This document shows positions 1 to 10,534 of a stretch of DNA of 64,000 nucleotides, piece after piece. A program made the position numbers and the translations under genes. Source of the DNA: Lumbricus rubellus (Eukaryota > Annelida > Clitellata > Crassiclitellata > Lumbricidae); the NCBI GenBank assembly GCA_945859605.1, contig OX243821.1, positions 16,471,258 to 16,535,257 on the forward strand, read 5' to 3'. The notes beneath the pieces are model-generated. The model was not told the origin of the DNA. It ran no database searches and worked only from the letters and a program-made list of their open reading frames with translations. Position 1 is the stretch's first letter; each line of letters opens with the position of its first letter.

Positions 1-2
1 CA

Positions 3-144
3 AACGTAGGAACGGCATACACGCTGTTCACTCCGAAGAACGGGAACAAGGCGAAGGATCTGATTGGAGTGCTGACCGAAGCCAAACAGCAGATCAGTCC
101 AAAGTTACTTCAGCTCCAGTCCAGCAGCCGTGACTATGGAAAAG
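3..144 (+). CDS. DDX5: DDX5/DDX17-like DEAD-box RNA helicase, penultimate coding exon (partial gene)
   Basis: ATP-dependent RNA helicase of the p68/p72 group, a nuclear protein acting in splicing and transcription co-regulation (family knowledge). The open frame from base 3 gives 47 codons beginning NVGTAYTLFTPKNGNKAKDL and containing EAKQQISPKLLQL. This matches the end of the helicase C-terminal RecA lobe (GTAYTFFTP...) and the following conserved helix of DDX5/DDX17. The exon ends AAAG before GTTGGT, a good splice donor, in phase 1. The motor core (Q, DEAD, SAT and HRIGR motifs) lies outside the window to the left. Assignment to the DDX5/17 subgroup rests on the short GTAYT and PKLL blocks. 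Other close DEAD-box paralogues are less likely. Confidence 0.9.
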
Positions 145-731
145 GTTGGTTTTTGCAATTCATATAATCTATTGTTTTTTACTGCCTTGAGGTATTTAGT
201 ATCCCTCAGGGACTTTATTACTAACTACTTGTTTAAAAACAAGTCCAGAATGGCCTTAATCGTCGATTTCTTGACTATCGAAAGTGCTGAATTAAAATAC
301 TATTTGTTTTGTCTACCTTGTATATGGATGGCCCATTGTTGGATTCGTCTCTCATATTCTTACCTTGTTACGACCTGTATTTGGTGCGACAAAGTTACTG
401 CTCGCGAAAGATTTCAGCATTTTTTTAAAGACAACTGTTTGTATTCTGTTTGATAAACATTCATTGTCCAGATTTATGTAGCGTCCTTGACCAAACCACA
501 ACTGAAAATAAAGCCAAAGGGATACCTTTCCATATCTTGAGGCCAATATTAGAAACGGCATGGTGCTGTCTAAAACCAGTATGTACATGACTGCATGGGG
601 ATGGGATTTCTGGAGATGAAATGATGTACATATTTGTCATATATACAATTGAAATTCGTCTGAGAGGTTCCAAACATAATGTATGAACATCTGGTTACTT
701 GCGTACATTGAACATGTTTTATGTTTTGCAG
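145..731 (+). other. Intron of the DDX5-like gene
   Basis: Bounded by GT at 145-146 and AG at 730-731. It is AT-rich unique-looking sequence with no recognisable repeat or ORF. Confidence 0.85.
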
Positions 732-844
732 ACCGAAGCCGTTGGAGGTCAGCCGGTGGAAGCGGCGGAAGGAGTTGGGGAGGTGGTAGAGGCGGTGGTG
801 GTAGTGGTGGCGGCGGTGGAAGATCATTTGGAAACCGGTACTAA
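732..844 (+). CDS. DDX5: DDX5/DDX17-like helicase, terminal coding exon (RGG/GGG tail)
   Basis: The acceptor TTTTGCAG ends at base 731. The first two bases (AC) complete the G left by the upstream exon, giving GAC, and the frame runs 36 more codons to TAA at 842-844. It encodes a short low-complexity tail, GGSGGRSWGGGRGGGGSGG then RSFGNRY, which is glycine/arginine rich like RGG tails that bind RNA. The tail is much shorter than vertebrate DDX5, which has a long Y/G/N-rich extension. An AATTAAA at 922-928 could serve as a weak polyadenylation signal. The gene is convergent with LNX, whose stop codon is about 3.8 kb away. Confidence 0.88.
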
Positions 845-2562
845 AGAAAATCGACCAGAAATCGGATTTTGAACTATGACTACGTCTCTCTCTCTCGTTT
901 GTGAACAAATTTTTGTGCATAAATTAAACTGTAGGAAAACTTATGTTTAGCGTTGTTCGAGTCGGTGTATTGAGTCGTCGTCGTTTCGTTGCCACCCTGC
1001 GGTGGCGTAGTCATCTCATTGGCGTTTGTGTCTTGTTGGTTGGTTCGTTTGTGTGCGTGTGTGGTGTGGCTGTCTGATGCGGCAGTCCTCTGATTTTTTT
1101 TATACTTGACTCTTTATCTAGAATTACCTATGACTCCTTTTTTATAGCTAGCAATTAATGAACAAACTACTGACTGATGCGAGAAAAATCCCACCTGATT
1201 ACTACATAGTTCGATTTTTATGTCCTGAAGTTCTTGAATTTTGGAGAATAATTTCTGGCTGCAGAGATTTTATCGTGCATTTCCTAGCCTGCCTGGTGGA
1301 GTTCAAAGCATACATACCCAGATGTTCATGCATTACCTTTTGGAACCTTACAAAGTATTGCGATTGTATTTTTGCTGGGCGTTTTGTATCGAACGTAGAC
1401 CATAAAAGGATGAGTTAAAATGCTAAACATAGCTACAGACTTCATTTTAATTTAAAACCTGCTGAAGTGTTGTATTTATAGGACTTGTGAAAGGTTATTT
1501 AAAAAGTTGAGGTAGAACCATTCGCTATGATTTTGCGGAATGTACGGTTGAGAGTTGTAATTCTTTAAGTGTGTGGCTGCGGAAAATTCTGTGAAGTTTT
1601 TTGAAGACCTCTGTTCTCTGATTTCTGTTAAATGTAGGTAGAAAAGTGAGGAAAATTAAATTAATTTAGATTTATGTTGTCAGCTGAAATGTACATCAGA
1701 AAAGTCGAACTGCACGTTTTAGTTCCAAGTTTTGTTTTCCAATGAGGTTGTTGAACTGAAATTTGTGTTTATATAGAATAATTTCTTTTGAATTAATTGG
1801 AGACTATGTACTCTTGATTACTATATGACATTTTTTATAAACAAAATCCAGAATTGATTTGTGCCATGAGCTAAAAAAAAGCTCACCAGAAAGTTGTCTG
1901 GTTAATTGAATGATTTAATTTTTTGAATTTTATTTCCAAAATTTTTCCACCTTAATTGAATGATTGAATATTTTGAATTTTATTTCCAAAATTTTTCCAC
2001 AAACTATCGTAATGTTTTAAGGTAACAAAAGGTAAACTATTGATTTTTGGTTAATCTGAAATCTGCATCGGAAAGTTGTCTGGTGGTTAGCGTAATTCTT
2101 TTGCATTTTTATTTGAAGCAAACAATTCTGAGATGAATGTATGCAAAACTCGGTTACAATTCAGTTGAAAACTTCAGAATTGAGAAGCTGGTAAATGTTC
2201 TGAACCTAAGTTTCATCAGAAACTAGCCTGGAGCTAGATTAAATTTTTCGTCCACTTCATTTCAAAGTTTTGTTCTAGGATTAATATAATTATGTGAATG
2301 CTAGCAGGTTACAAAACTGATCTTAACTAAGACTTGGTTCTTGTGAATTTAATTCAATATATTTTTCTCAGATAATTATGCTGTTTGGTCACAAAGCAGA
2401 GGTTTCAAGCTGGTTTATTTCTTGTGCTAAACTGTGCATCAGAAGTAGTCTAGGGTATTAACTGGGATATTTTCTTTGAAATGAAACTTGAAGTTGATCA
2501 GTGTATTGACAATGCTCTACCACTAGGTTATCGAAATCTTTCAATTCGTGTATGCTTTGAAG
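845..2562. other. 3' UTR and intergenic DNA of the helicase gene
   Basis: AT-rich with no coding signal. A roughly 50-bp unit (TGAATGAtt...TTTCCAAAATTTTTCCAC) is duplicated in tandem at about 1905-1950 and 1955-2002. The 3' UTR end cannot be fixed from sequence alone. Confidence 0.5.
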
Positions 2563-2902
2563 CAGTGGTTCCCAATTTTTTTGACTATAATTATGGCCAC
2601 TTTTTCTAAGTTGAAGGACAAGAGGGCCACTTTTTCTCTGTTGAAGGACATTAAGGGGCCACAAGGCTAAAATTTAATTAACTAAAGCATACAAAATTGT
2701 TATAATTGATTAAAAATATAATTTTTATGTTATTTATAGATTTCAAAATAAAATAATTTGCAATAGAAAATAATAGTGTTCTATCCTGTCCTAAATGTAA
2801 CTTATTTCATATATTTTTGGTAAATTCTTTGAGAGACAAGGGCCACTTTTTTGGGCCTGGTGGGCCACTTTTGGCCCACGAGCCACGTGTTGGGAACCGC
2901 TG
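2563..2902. mobile_element. hAT-like MITE, family CAGTGGTTCCCAA
   Basis: A 340-bp non-coding element with terminal inverted repeats CAGTGGTTCCCAA and TTGGGAACCGCTG. It is flanked by the 8-bp target duplication CTTTGAAG (2555-2562) / CTTTAAAG (2903-2910), with one mismatch. Inside, GGCCACTTTTTCT...GTTGAAGGACA is repeated near the left end. A second copy lies in reverse orientation at 5873-6191. The TIR start CAG, 8-bp duplication and size fit non-autonomous hAT elements. Confidence 0.85.
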
Positions 2903-2910
2903 CTTTAAAG

Positions 2911-3763
2911 GGTTGATACATACTGTAGTCGGCTTGTCTAGTTTGATGGGATATTGAATGCTTGATTCTTGGCTTACTGGTTGTGTAGAGAGCCGCTATG
3001 AGCTTTAACAGTTACACATTATATACACTGGTCTACCTTGTTTCCCGTTTGCGTATCATATGTAGTTTTCAGCACTCGACAGGGTTAAAATATCTCGTAC
3101 CGGGTTACATTCCGTTCTAAAGTCTTCTGTTGTGTTCTTGTGTGTGACGATTCTTTCAACTCATAATTATTAATAAGACATATTATAGTCATCATTCAAT
3201 GTGTTGATACATACTTTGTCCAGAGTTTCATCAGAAACTAGTCTAGAGCTAGAATAATTTTTGTCTAACAACATGATAGGCAGCAAAGATGATTAGCATT
3301 GCTGCCCTCCTTTTGCAATTCAATTATTTACTTGACTTTGAGCAAGCCGACAAGCTACCGAAAGAACAGACAAAGGAGTTTGAAGGATGATTTATTCTAT
3401 TGTAAAATATAAGATAGAAAAAAACAACTTCAAAATTAAATCCCCTTAGTCAGGATTGTGTTGGTAAGTTCATTGTTCAAACACCCCTAGCTACAGCCTT
3501 GCCTAAAGGCAATGCATGCCTAAAGGGATCGAGATAGTCCCCAAATTAAAAATTACCAATTAGAGTTAGCCAAGGTATCGCCGATTAAATAAAAAAAAAT
3601 ATGGTGCTGACAGAAAGGTGCAAGAAAGTAAGTTGTCAAGGGTCACACGTTATAAAACAAAACTTGCCGACGAGTTAAACTTTAACAAGGTTTGAAGTTT
3701 AAGTTGTAGTTAAGTAAATTTAAGAGTATGAATTAACGGTTAATTCATACTATGAGTTGTCAT
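2911..3763. other. Intergenic DNA, nothing identified
   Basis: AT-rich sequence without ORF, tandem array or recognised mobile element on either strand. Confidence 0.4.
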
Positions 3764-3893
3764 GGGGTGCTGTGGTACAGTGGGCATGTTCGTTGCCATG
3801 CAGCCGGACGGTTGCAGGTTCGAAATCCACCTCAAGCCACCTCAGAGAGACCCGTGTTCAAGTCCTTCACTCACAATTGCTCATGAGCTTCAG
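3764..3893 (+). mobile_element. tRNA-derived SINE (family S1), 3'-truncated
   Basis: The head GGGTGCTGTGGTACAGTGGG resembles a pol III A box, and GGTTGCAGGTTCGAAATCC carries a B box (GGTTCGANNCC). The body continues CACCTCAAGCC...AAGTCCTTCACTC, as in the full copies at 55544, 57675 and 58486. The LINE-like 3' tail seen in those copies is missing. Confidence 0.8.
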
Positions 3894-4188
3894 CAACTTT
3901 ATTGAACTGAACAGAACGACATGCGAAATCAAATTTATTTTTTATTTAACACAGCACGTAAAATAATCAATACAATGGATATGACTTCAAATCTGAGATG
4001 CTTCGAATATAAGCACACCATTAATCCTCGTAATTGTCACGTCATCAGCATCATTGTCACCGAAATTCGCCATTACAATTATTATTCTTCTCCGTGCAAT
4101 TAGTGTTGGCACTGCGATTATTGTCATTGCAATCATTGTCATGAGAGGGAGAGGGAGAAGAGAGAGACTGGAGGGATGGGTGTCAGGA

Positions 4189-4650
4189 GAATTCGGAACC
4201 GGATAATTCACAGTTGACCATTCGGAGCGGACAATTCGGAGCAGACAAATCGGAGCCGAAAACTCGGAGCATATGATTCGGAGTATACAATTCGGAGAGG
4301 ACGATTCGGAGCGGACAAGTCGACGAAATTTTTCGTTAAATAGAAGTCGGATTGATGAAAATATTGCTGCTTCAATAAGAGTTGAACCGATGAAACTATT
4401 GTTGCTTCAAATGAATGCCTGATTTTTGAAAACCTTATTGCAGAAATAGATAAAAGTTGGTTAAATGGAAGTTAGATTTATGGAATCATTATTGTCGCTT
4501 AAATGAAAGTTGGATAGATGGAAATAATTCTTGCTTCAATGGAAGTTGGATTGATTGAGAATATTTCTTGAGCGCTCCGAATTGTCCGGCTCCAAATTAC
4601 CCGCTCCCAATTGTCCGGCTCCGAATTTTCCGGCTCCGAATTGTCGAGGA
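4189..4650. mobile_element. Foldback-like element with inverted minisatellite arms
   Basis: The left arm (4189-4325) is a degenerate 15-16 bp tandem of CGGACAATTCGGAGC. The right arm (4567-4650) is the same unit inverted (GCTCCGAATTGTCCG). The middle has looser repeats around GGAAGTTGGATTGATGAAA. A second copy of the same design is at 33236-33650. It ends about 25 bp from the LNX stop codon, so it lies in the LNX 3' flank and probably in its 3' UTR. Confidence 0.7.
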
Positions 4651-4674
4651 ACCAGTTGGATGGGAACGATGTTG

Positions 4675-4828
4675 TTAGACGGGTGTCCCTGGCCACGAGA
4701 CAACAGTCAGAGTGACGCAACCGTTGTTAGTGTCTGATGAACCAGCGACTGTTAATAGGCGAACAGCATCAGTGTGGCTGATGCGTTCCAGGGACGTTTC
4801 ATTGGCAGCTACGATCATGTCGCCACTC
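4675..4828 (-). CDS. LNX: LNX, last coding exon (second half of PDZ4 and C-terminus)
   Basis: LNX proteins are RING E3 ubiquitin ligases that use PDZ domains to bind Numb and other cargo. The acceptor TGTGTTTAG precedes G4828, which completes an AGG codon begun in the 5611-5796 exon. Fifty codons follow, with SGDMIVAANETSLERIS and DAVRLL (the PDZ carboxylate-loop/helix-2 half), then VTLTVVSWPGTPV and TAA at 4675-4677. Vertebrate LNX1 and LNX2 end in VTLTV/ITLTI plus (S/C)WPG and two or three residues, so the terminus is diagnostic. A short insert, GSSDTNNG, sits before the last strand. The foldback element begins just downstream. Confidence 0.92.
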
Positions 4829-4912
4829 CTAAACACAGAATAGAGCATATTAAGTGGGATGGATGGATATATGCAAAGGTTAGCAAATGAAAAAATGGAT
4901 GGATATATAGCC

Positions 4913-5069
4913 CATGGGCGGAGTTTATCAGGGGCTAGGGGGAGCTAAGCCCCCTCCCAAGAAGCCCCAGATTCTGCTTTTTTACCATGAAAATTATATC
5001 TTTTTCCGGGCTTAGCCCCCCTAAGAAGGCATTAGCCCCTCCAAGAACGGAGACCAAACTCCGCCCATG
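4913..5069. mobile_element. hAT-like MITE, family CATGGGCGGAG
   Basis: A 157-bp element with TIRs CATGGGCGGAGTTT and AAACTCCGCCCATG and a perfect 8-bp target duplication ATATAGCC (4905-4912, 5070-5077). It lies in the last LNX intron. Relatives are at 20453-20622 and, more diverged, 45532-45890. Confidence 0.9.
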
Positions 5070-5094
5070 ATATAGCCTAACCTTTTAGATGGGT

Positions 5095-5585
5095 GGATAA
5101 ATGGATGGATGCTTCAATGAAAACATGTAGGATATGAATGACGGGTCGACGGATGGATAAATATAGATAAATGGATGGACGCATAGCTACATAATAGGTA
5201 GTATTAGGTACAGGGATAAGTGGATAAAAGGATTGATGAATAAATAGGCAGATGGATGGTTGGTCGTAGACCTATTAATATGGATAATCGATGGGTGGAT
5301 AATTGGATGGACGGGTAAATTCATGGATGGTGAAATGTATCGATGGACCAATGGATATAAGTATGTGTCAATGGATGGATAGAGGTGATAAGTAATTGGT
5401 AGGAAGATGGATGGTACAGTGGTGGATGGATGAATGGATGGATAGATAGATAGATGGATGGATGGATGGATGGATGGATGGATGGATGGGTGTATAAATA
5501 GATGGATGGACGAATAAATGTATGCATGGATGGATAGATGCATGGATGGATGGGTGGATGAATGGATGGATGAATGGATTGATTG
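5095..5585. repeat. (GATG)n-type array
   Basis: Degenerate GATG/GGAT tetranucleotide tract, purest at 5417-5490, in the last LNX intron. Reading frames through it are low-complexity shadows. Confidence 0.95.
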
Positions 5586-5610
5586 ATATGACCTTGAGTG
5601 TTCTTCCTAC

Positions 5611-5796
5611 CTAAGTCTTCCGTCTTTGGCGGCTGGTCCGTTATGAACGACGGATCGGACGAAGATTGGAACGGATGACGTCATACCGGAAGTAGACGAT
5701 GGTGGTGACGTCGTTTCGTATCCGCCGACGATTGCGAAGCCAAGTGAACCGGAAGTCGACCTCTCCAAGGTCAACGTCTTCGTCGAATAGCAGACG
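5611..5796 (-). CDS. LNX: LNX, exon with first half of PDZ4
   Basis: The acceptor TTGTTCTAG lies before C5796 and the donor AG|GTAGGAAG at 5611/5610. The exon carries 1 + 61 codons + 2 nt. The C5796 completes TGC with the TG left by exon 8907-9097, and the trailing AG is completed by exon 4675-4828. It reads [20 protein letters not shown] then AIVGGYE (the carboxylate-binding GLGF-type loop, SLGFAIVGG), [20 protein letters not shown]. In LNX1/2 the same position has LGSWGFSIVGGYEE or AGSLGFCIVGGYEE followed by PFFIK. A serine/threonine-rich insert ([14 protein letters not shown]) lengthens the loop after strand 2 relative to the vertebrate domain. Confidence 0.93.
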
Positions 5797-5872
5797 CTAG
5801 AACAACCACGGAAGAATCTACTCTAACTCATCTACCATAAAGCCTCTAAATATCAAATTGATACCCATACGC

Positions 5873-6191
5873 CAGCGGTTCTCAACCCGCAGCCCGCCTG
5901 GCCTAAAAATGGCCCTCATCTCTCAAAGAATAAAAAATATATGAAAATTGACAATTTGGACAGGATAGAACACATAATTATTTTATATTACAAATTATTT
6001 TATTTTGATGTATATAAATAACAACTGTTACAGACATTTTATTTTTATTCAATTATAGCAATTTTATATGCTTTAGTTAATTAAATTTTAGCCTTGTGAC
6101 CCCCTAATGTCCTTTAACTAAGAAAAAGTGGTTTTCGTGTCCTCCAACTGAGAAAAAGTGGCCCTAACGTCAAAAAGGTTGGGGACCACTG
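5873..6191. mobile_element. hAT-like MITE, family CAGTGGTTCCCAA, reverse copy
   Basis: 319 bp, TIRs CAGCGGTTCTCAACC and GGTTGGGGACCACTG. It aligns to 2563-2902 in inverse orientation (shared ATGTCCTTTAACTAAGAAAA type core). The flanks CCCATACGC / CCCTATACGC look like a target duplication with a one-base indel. It lies in an LNX intron. Confidence 0.8.
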
Positions 6192-6637
6192 CCCTATACG
6201 CGCTGGTCCGATTTGCGATTCGATTCGAATTTAACCCAGATAATTCGATTTCTGACTGGATTCAACTGAAAAAATGTGAATCTCAGAGTCATAGGCATGC
6301 ACATGTTTAGCCTATTGGAAGGAAGTTCAAGTAGTTTATCTTAGGTAATGTTGGAAGGTCTTATCGACGGAACCTGGAACAGTAAATTATAAAAATAATA
6401 TCTTCTGGAGTTGATTTAGTACTCAGGTGGAAAAGGTTGCATAAATCTTATGCGAGAGGGATTGAAGTCGGAAGATGATTTAAGAGATTTGCATAATGAC
6501 ATGATTATAGCAACTGTAGCTCCTGCAATGATTTTGCATCTTTGGATAGTTTCTTATAGCCTGGTCAATAAATGATGATGATGATAATTAATGTTGTTGC
6601 TGTTCCTCCTGCAAACACGTACTGCTACCGCTGTTGT

Positions 6638-7036
<399 letters not shown>

Positions 7037-7851
7037 CCAATACCAACTCGCTCCTCTTTCCATGGTTCTTCTGTCCCGAACGCATTGGGATTCGAACCGC
7101 GACGCATTGGCCCTAGACGCGATCTCCCCCACCCCTACCCCCCCCCCCAACAGCAGCACCAGCAGCAGCAGCGGAACCCAACCAGCGAGCAAGATTGATG
7201 GCAGTGAACTGATTGCGCGGCGAAATTGTATGACTGCAAGGAGTGAAGCGAGGCGTCTCCGATCCCCGACCAGAACAGCCATCGTCGTCATCCCACTTCA
7301 TCTCGCTTCCGGGAAAACTTTCCGAGACGGATTATCCCTCGGATTTCGTTGGTATTAGCCGCAGATCCCCGCATGGAGTGGATGGGAAAATGGGTGGGAA
7401 TGGGGAGGGGTGGGTTGGGGGAGTGGGGGTTCCGTGGAATCTCCTAGCGGAGCCGGGGGATCTCGCGGGTAACGCATATTGATTGATTATTATGGTGATG
7501 AAATGGAAGAAGAAGGCGGGGACTATGCTCTGGTTCGACTTCGGTTCGGTAACACCCTGAGGAAGGTGGTGGAAATTCGATTGTTGTTGTTGCTGTTGAG
7601 TCCGTGGAGAAAGGGTTTCCACTTAGATCTATTGGCCCGTCGTCATCCCCCAAGTGATGGATTGGCTCTCCGTCCCAATGCACTGGCTCCCATCTTTCCT
7701 TGTTCATCTCTGGAGAAAGTTATCTGACTTAGCGCAGCGCTTGTGAAGAAGTTGGTGCCCTGCACTTGGCTTTGAGTGACGATGCAGCAGTTTGGGGATT
7801 TTTTTATGATAAGACAAGATTAAATCAAAGATGGATAATCACCTTGTGAAG
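7037..7851. other. LNX intron DNA, unassigned
   Basis: GC-richer than its neighbours (about 7040-7480), with short open frames on both strands rich in P, S, G and Q. No domain or matching splice phase was found. The LNX exons on either side join directly in phase, so no exon is required here. Confidence 0.4.
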
Positions 7852-8052
7852 CAGGGCTGTTTTTAAGGAATTTTGGAACTGCACAACTAAGCACTTCTTT
7901 CCTTTCCCATAGCCTACCCTATGGTAAATAACTCCCAATCGGAGAAAAACCGCCTTTTCGACTAGTTTGAACTGCACAGAAGTGCTTTACAACTGCACAA
8001 ATCCATTTAGAGCTGCACATTTTGTGTACAACTGCACGTTTAAAAAGCCCTG
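7852..8052. mobile_element. hAT-like MITE, family CAGGGCTG
   Basis: 201 bp with TIRs CAGGGCTGTTTTTAA and TTTAAAAAGCCCTG and a near-perfect 8-bp duplication TTGTGAAG / CTGTGAAG. The interior repeats AACTGCACA words. Its sister copy is at 10592-10795. Confidence 0.9.
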
Positions 8053-8100
8053 CTGTGAAGCGAACGCTCATTCCGAATAAGGTTAAAAACACGCACACAG

Positions 8101-8505
8101 ATTTAAGGGCGGATCCAAGGAGGGGGCAATCCAGCTTTGCCCCCATTTAAAAATTGCACGGGACGTGGCCCCCCATTTGGTCTCAAGAACCTTTTAATCG
8201 ATGCATAAATCGATGTACGACTAGAGACTAGAGGTCATCAGATATCTGTTATTTTTTCAGACATTTCGCCGGAACGACTAAAAAAAGGTCGTCAGAATTT
8301 TCCGCAGAAAAATGGAATATTTTTCAGACATTTCGGCCGAATGACTAAAAGAGGTCATGAGATGTTTCCGGCAAAGATCACCGAAATTTTTGCCCCCCCC
8401 CCCTCTTCTAACATTTCTGCATCCGCCACCGCACAGATTAAAGCTAATCGCCAACGCTTTTGGTTCGAATATCATCAGACCCATTTCGCTCCCAAAGATC
8501 CACCC
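8101..8505. mobile_element. Probable MITE with GACTAAAAAAAGGTC units
   Basis: Starts near GGGCGGATCCAAGG and ends near GATCCACCCCCGC, a rough inverted pair. The interior holds two roughly 65-bp units with GACTAAAAAAAGGTCGTCAG (8276-8295) and a relative at 8344-8360. No clear target duplication was seen. Confidence 0.45.
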
Positions 8506-8706
8506 CCGCTTTCCATTTTTGCTAGGTTATTATTTTAGCAATATGACTTTCCGCTTTGAACAGCTGCTGCCATACGAAATTTGGCAGGTTAGGCCTAAAT
8601 AATTTGTGATCACTCGTTCACCATAATAATGATTTTGTAAAAATACTGCGGTGTGACAGTTTGAAATTAAACAAAGAAATTAAACAAAGAATATTAATAT
8701 AATTAA

Positions 8707-8900
8707 AATTAGAATCATCGTCGTCATCATCATCGCCATCGCCATAGCCTAATCATTGTCATCGCCATAAACATCGTCATCGCCATCGCCATAGGCCTAA
8801 TCATGATCATTTTTGCTAGGTTATTATTTTAGCAACATGATCATGATCATGATCGTCGTCGTCGTCGTCATCATCATCATCATCGTCATCATTCATTATT
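8707..8900. repeat. (ATC/GTC)n array
   Basis: Imperfect trinucleotide and ATGATC repeats running up to the intron side of the LNX exon that ends at 8907. Confidence 0.9.
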
Positions 8901-8906
8901 TATTAC

Positions 8907-9097
8907 CATGGAAGCGAGAGCCAGAACTTCCAGTCTGGTTTGAAGTTGCCAGATCGATTGAATCGATTGAGTTTCGAACGGATGATGAGAAGAGTGATGA
9001 AGTTGAATTCCGTTGAACATTTTAATATCTCAGCCGCTTCGTTGTGACTCAGGTTCAACAAACTCGTCTCGTTAATAGCCAACAGGATATCACCTTT
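8907..9097 (-). CDS. LNX: LNX, exon with end of PDZ3 and PDZ3-PDZ4 linker
   Basis: The acceptor GTGCGTTTCAG ends at 9098, and the frame from 9097 reads KGDILLAINETSLLNLSHNE then AAEILK (the PDZ GD-I-L-x-I-N turn and helix 2), a final strand NFITLLIIRS, and a linker FKPDWKFWLSLP. The linker is diagnostic. Vertebrate LNX has SPSWVMWLxLP at exactly this place, before PDZ4. The donor is TG|GTAATA at 8907/8906 (phase 2), matching the single C that opens exon 5611-5796. Reading through instead would hit TAA at 8903-8905 directly after the donor, so retention would give a PDZ4-less form. Confidence 0.92.
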
Positions 9098-9321
9098 CTG
9101 AAACGCACAAAATAATTAACCCTTTGGTGCCCATGGCGGAAAACTTTATGAAATTTCTTGGTGTGGTAGACAATATGGATGATGTAACAGGGAAAATGTG
9201 GAAAACTTCTGCAAACATCAGGTAACAAAAAATGGCATTTAAATTCCTGGCCCTAGGTCATCAGTTTTTCAGCATCGAAAATGACAATATAGCCTATTAT
9301 AGTTATGGACGATTTTCTTAC

Positions 9322-9444
9322 TGCAATTTGGCCGGTCAGTGCGAGGCTGCCATTGGTCTGAATGTTTGTGACGTAGATTGGTACGTCATATCCGCAACTG
9401 AAGCGACCTCCTGCGATGCTGATGCCAAGACTGTCGGACGCCAT
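9322..9444 (-). CDS. LNX: LNX, exon with central part of PDZ3
   Basis: Acceptor CTATTAACAG, donor GTAAGA, 41 codons in phase 0 at both ends. It reads ASDSLGISIAGGRF, DVPIYVTNIQTNGSLALTGQ. The SLGISIAGG loop binds the ligand carboxylate. Vertebrate LNX PDZ3 has ESLGMTVAGGRGSxxxxLPI(F/Y)V at the same position. The first codon is ATG but it is internal to the protein, because the preceding exon supplies strand 1. Confidence 0.93.
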
Positions 9445-9536
9445 CTGTTAATAGGAAGTGACACTACATTTACGACAATATCGTTGTTATTATATCAAAT
9501 GGCAAATGCATGATAAGCACAGCCTTAAGCTTACAT

Positions 9537-9780
9537 CAGCCGTGCGCAACCTGCGGCCGTACGGCCGCATGCGGCCGTGAGAGGAATTATTGGCGGCCGT
9601 GGACACAAATCTGACTATAACATACAGGCGGCCGTTTGTAGAGAAATTTATAAATATTTTTGTTCAATTGTTTAAAAAATTAAAACTAAGGTTATGTGAA
9701 GCAATTAGTTGAAATCTGTGTTTTTTAGTGTCTGTAGGTATTAGCCTATAAATAAAATACTCTTACTTCAAGCACGCACG
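9537..9780. mobile_element. Diverged hAT-like remnant, GCGGCC-rich
   Basis: Begins CAGCCGTGCGCAACCTGCGG, the type of sequence seen at hAT termini, and includes the 16-bp palindrome GCGGCCGTACGGCCGC (9553-9568). The right end is not defined. Confidence 0.4.
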
Positions 9781-9981
9781 TACGTTAAGCGCGCGCACAG
9801 TCACCCCATTGACTGTCGCATGTGCAATTTGTGCATGCATCTTAGAGGTATCAGCTGCGTGTCTAACGTATCCTCCAGATGTAGCTCAAATAAGCCGTCA
9901 GAGTAGCCTGTTAATATCCCACGATGACGACAATGATAATGACGACGACGATGACGACAATGATGACGATGTTTTACTGAC

Positions 9982-10275
9982 GTTCGTGATGCTGATGGTC
10001 CTTTCCGTCCATTCCTCGAGCGGCCAACACAGGTTCATCATCGTCTGGAGTTCGACTGATGATGATACAGCGGACGGATGATGAAGTTGTTGTTGTTGCT
10101 GATGATGATGTTGTTGTTGCTGCTGCTGATGTTGTTGTTGTTGCTGCTGATGATGTTGTAGTTGTTGTTGTGATAACCGTTGTCTTGTTTCCTCCTCCTC
10201 ATCCTTATTCTGCTCCTCATCTTCTTCGCTCTTGTCGCACGTAACTGTCTCGATTTGATGCGATTGTTGTATTTG
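9982..10275 (-). CDS. LNX: LNX, Q/H-rich linker exon ending in PDZ3 strand 1
   Basis: Acceptor GATTTGCAG before 10275, donor AAC|GTCAGT at 9982/9981; 98 codons, phase 0 at both ends, so it joins exons 12465-12695 and 9322-9444 in frame. The first part is acidic (KSEEDEEQNKDEEEETRQR), then a long Q/H tract (10081-10170) encoded by CAA/CAG/CAT runs. It ends in PLEEWTERTISITN, which supplies the first beta strand of PDZ3 (compare KHITVKK before ESLG in LNX2). The tract is a simple-repeat coding region and may vary in length. Linker identity is supported mainly by phase and by the final strand. Confidence 0.8.
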
Positions 10276-10534
10276 CTGCAAATCAGTTCAGAGACTGCTG
10301 CAGTTGTCAAGCGTCAAATTAGTGGCACATTCATTCGGTAATTGAGTGTATGTTGTAGATGGACAGGTCCGTACTTCTATTTGGAACGATGAAGAAGGAA
10401 GATTTGAGGGAAGGGCGGATGGACGAGAGAGAGAAGTGAAGAAAAAATCGGAAAGGTGGAGGAAGGAGAGGAGAAGGAACGGAAGGAAGGAAGGATGGAA
10501 GGAAGGAAAGACGGAAAAAACGAAGGATGGAAAT

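Noticed and set aside
9898..9981. Serine-rich extension of the Q/H ORF
   Set aside because: It lies beyond the donor at 9982 and is translation of a GAC/GAT intron microsatellite.
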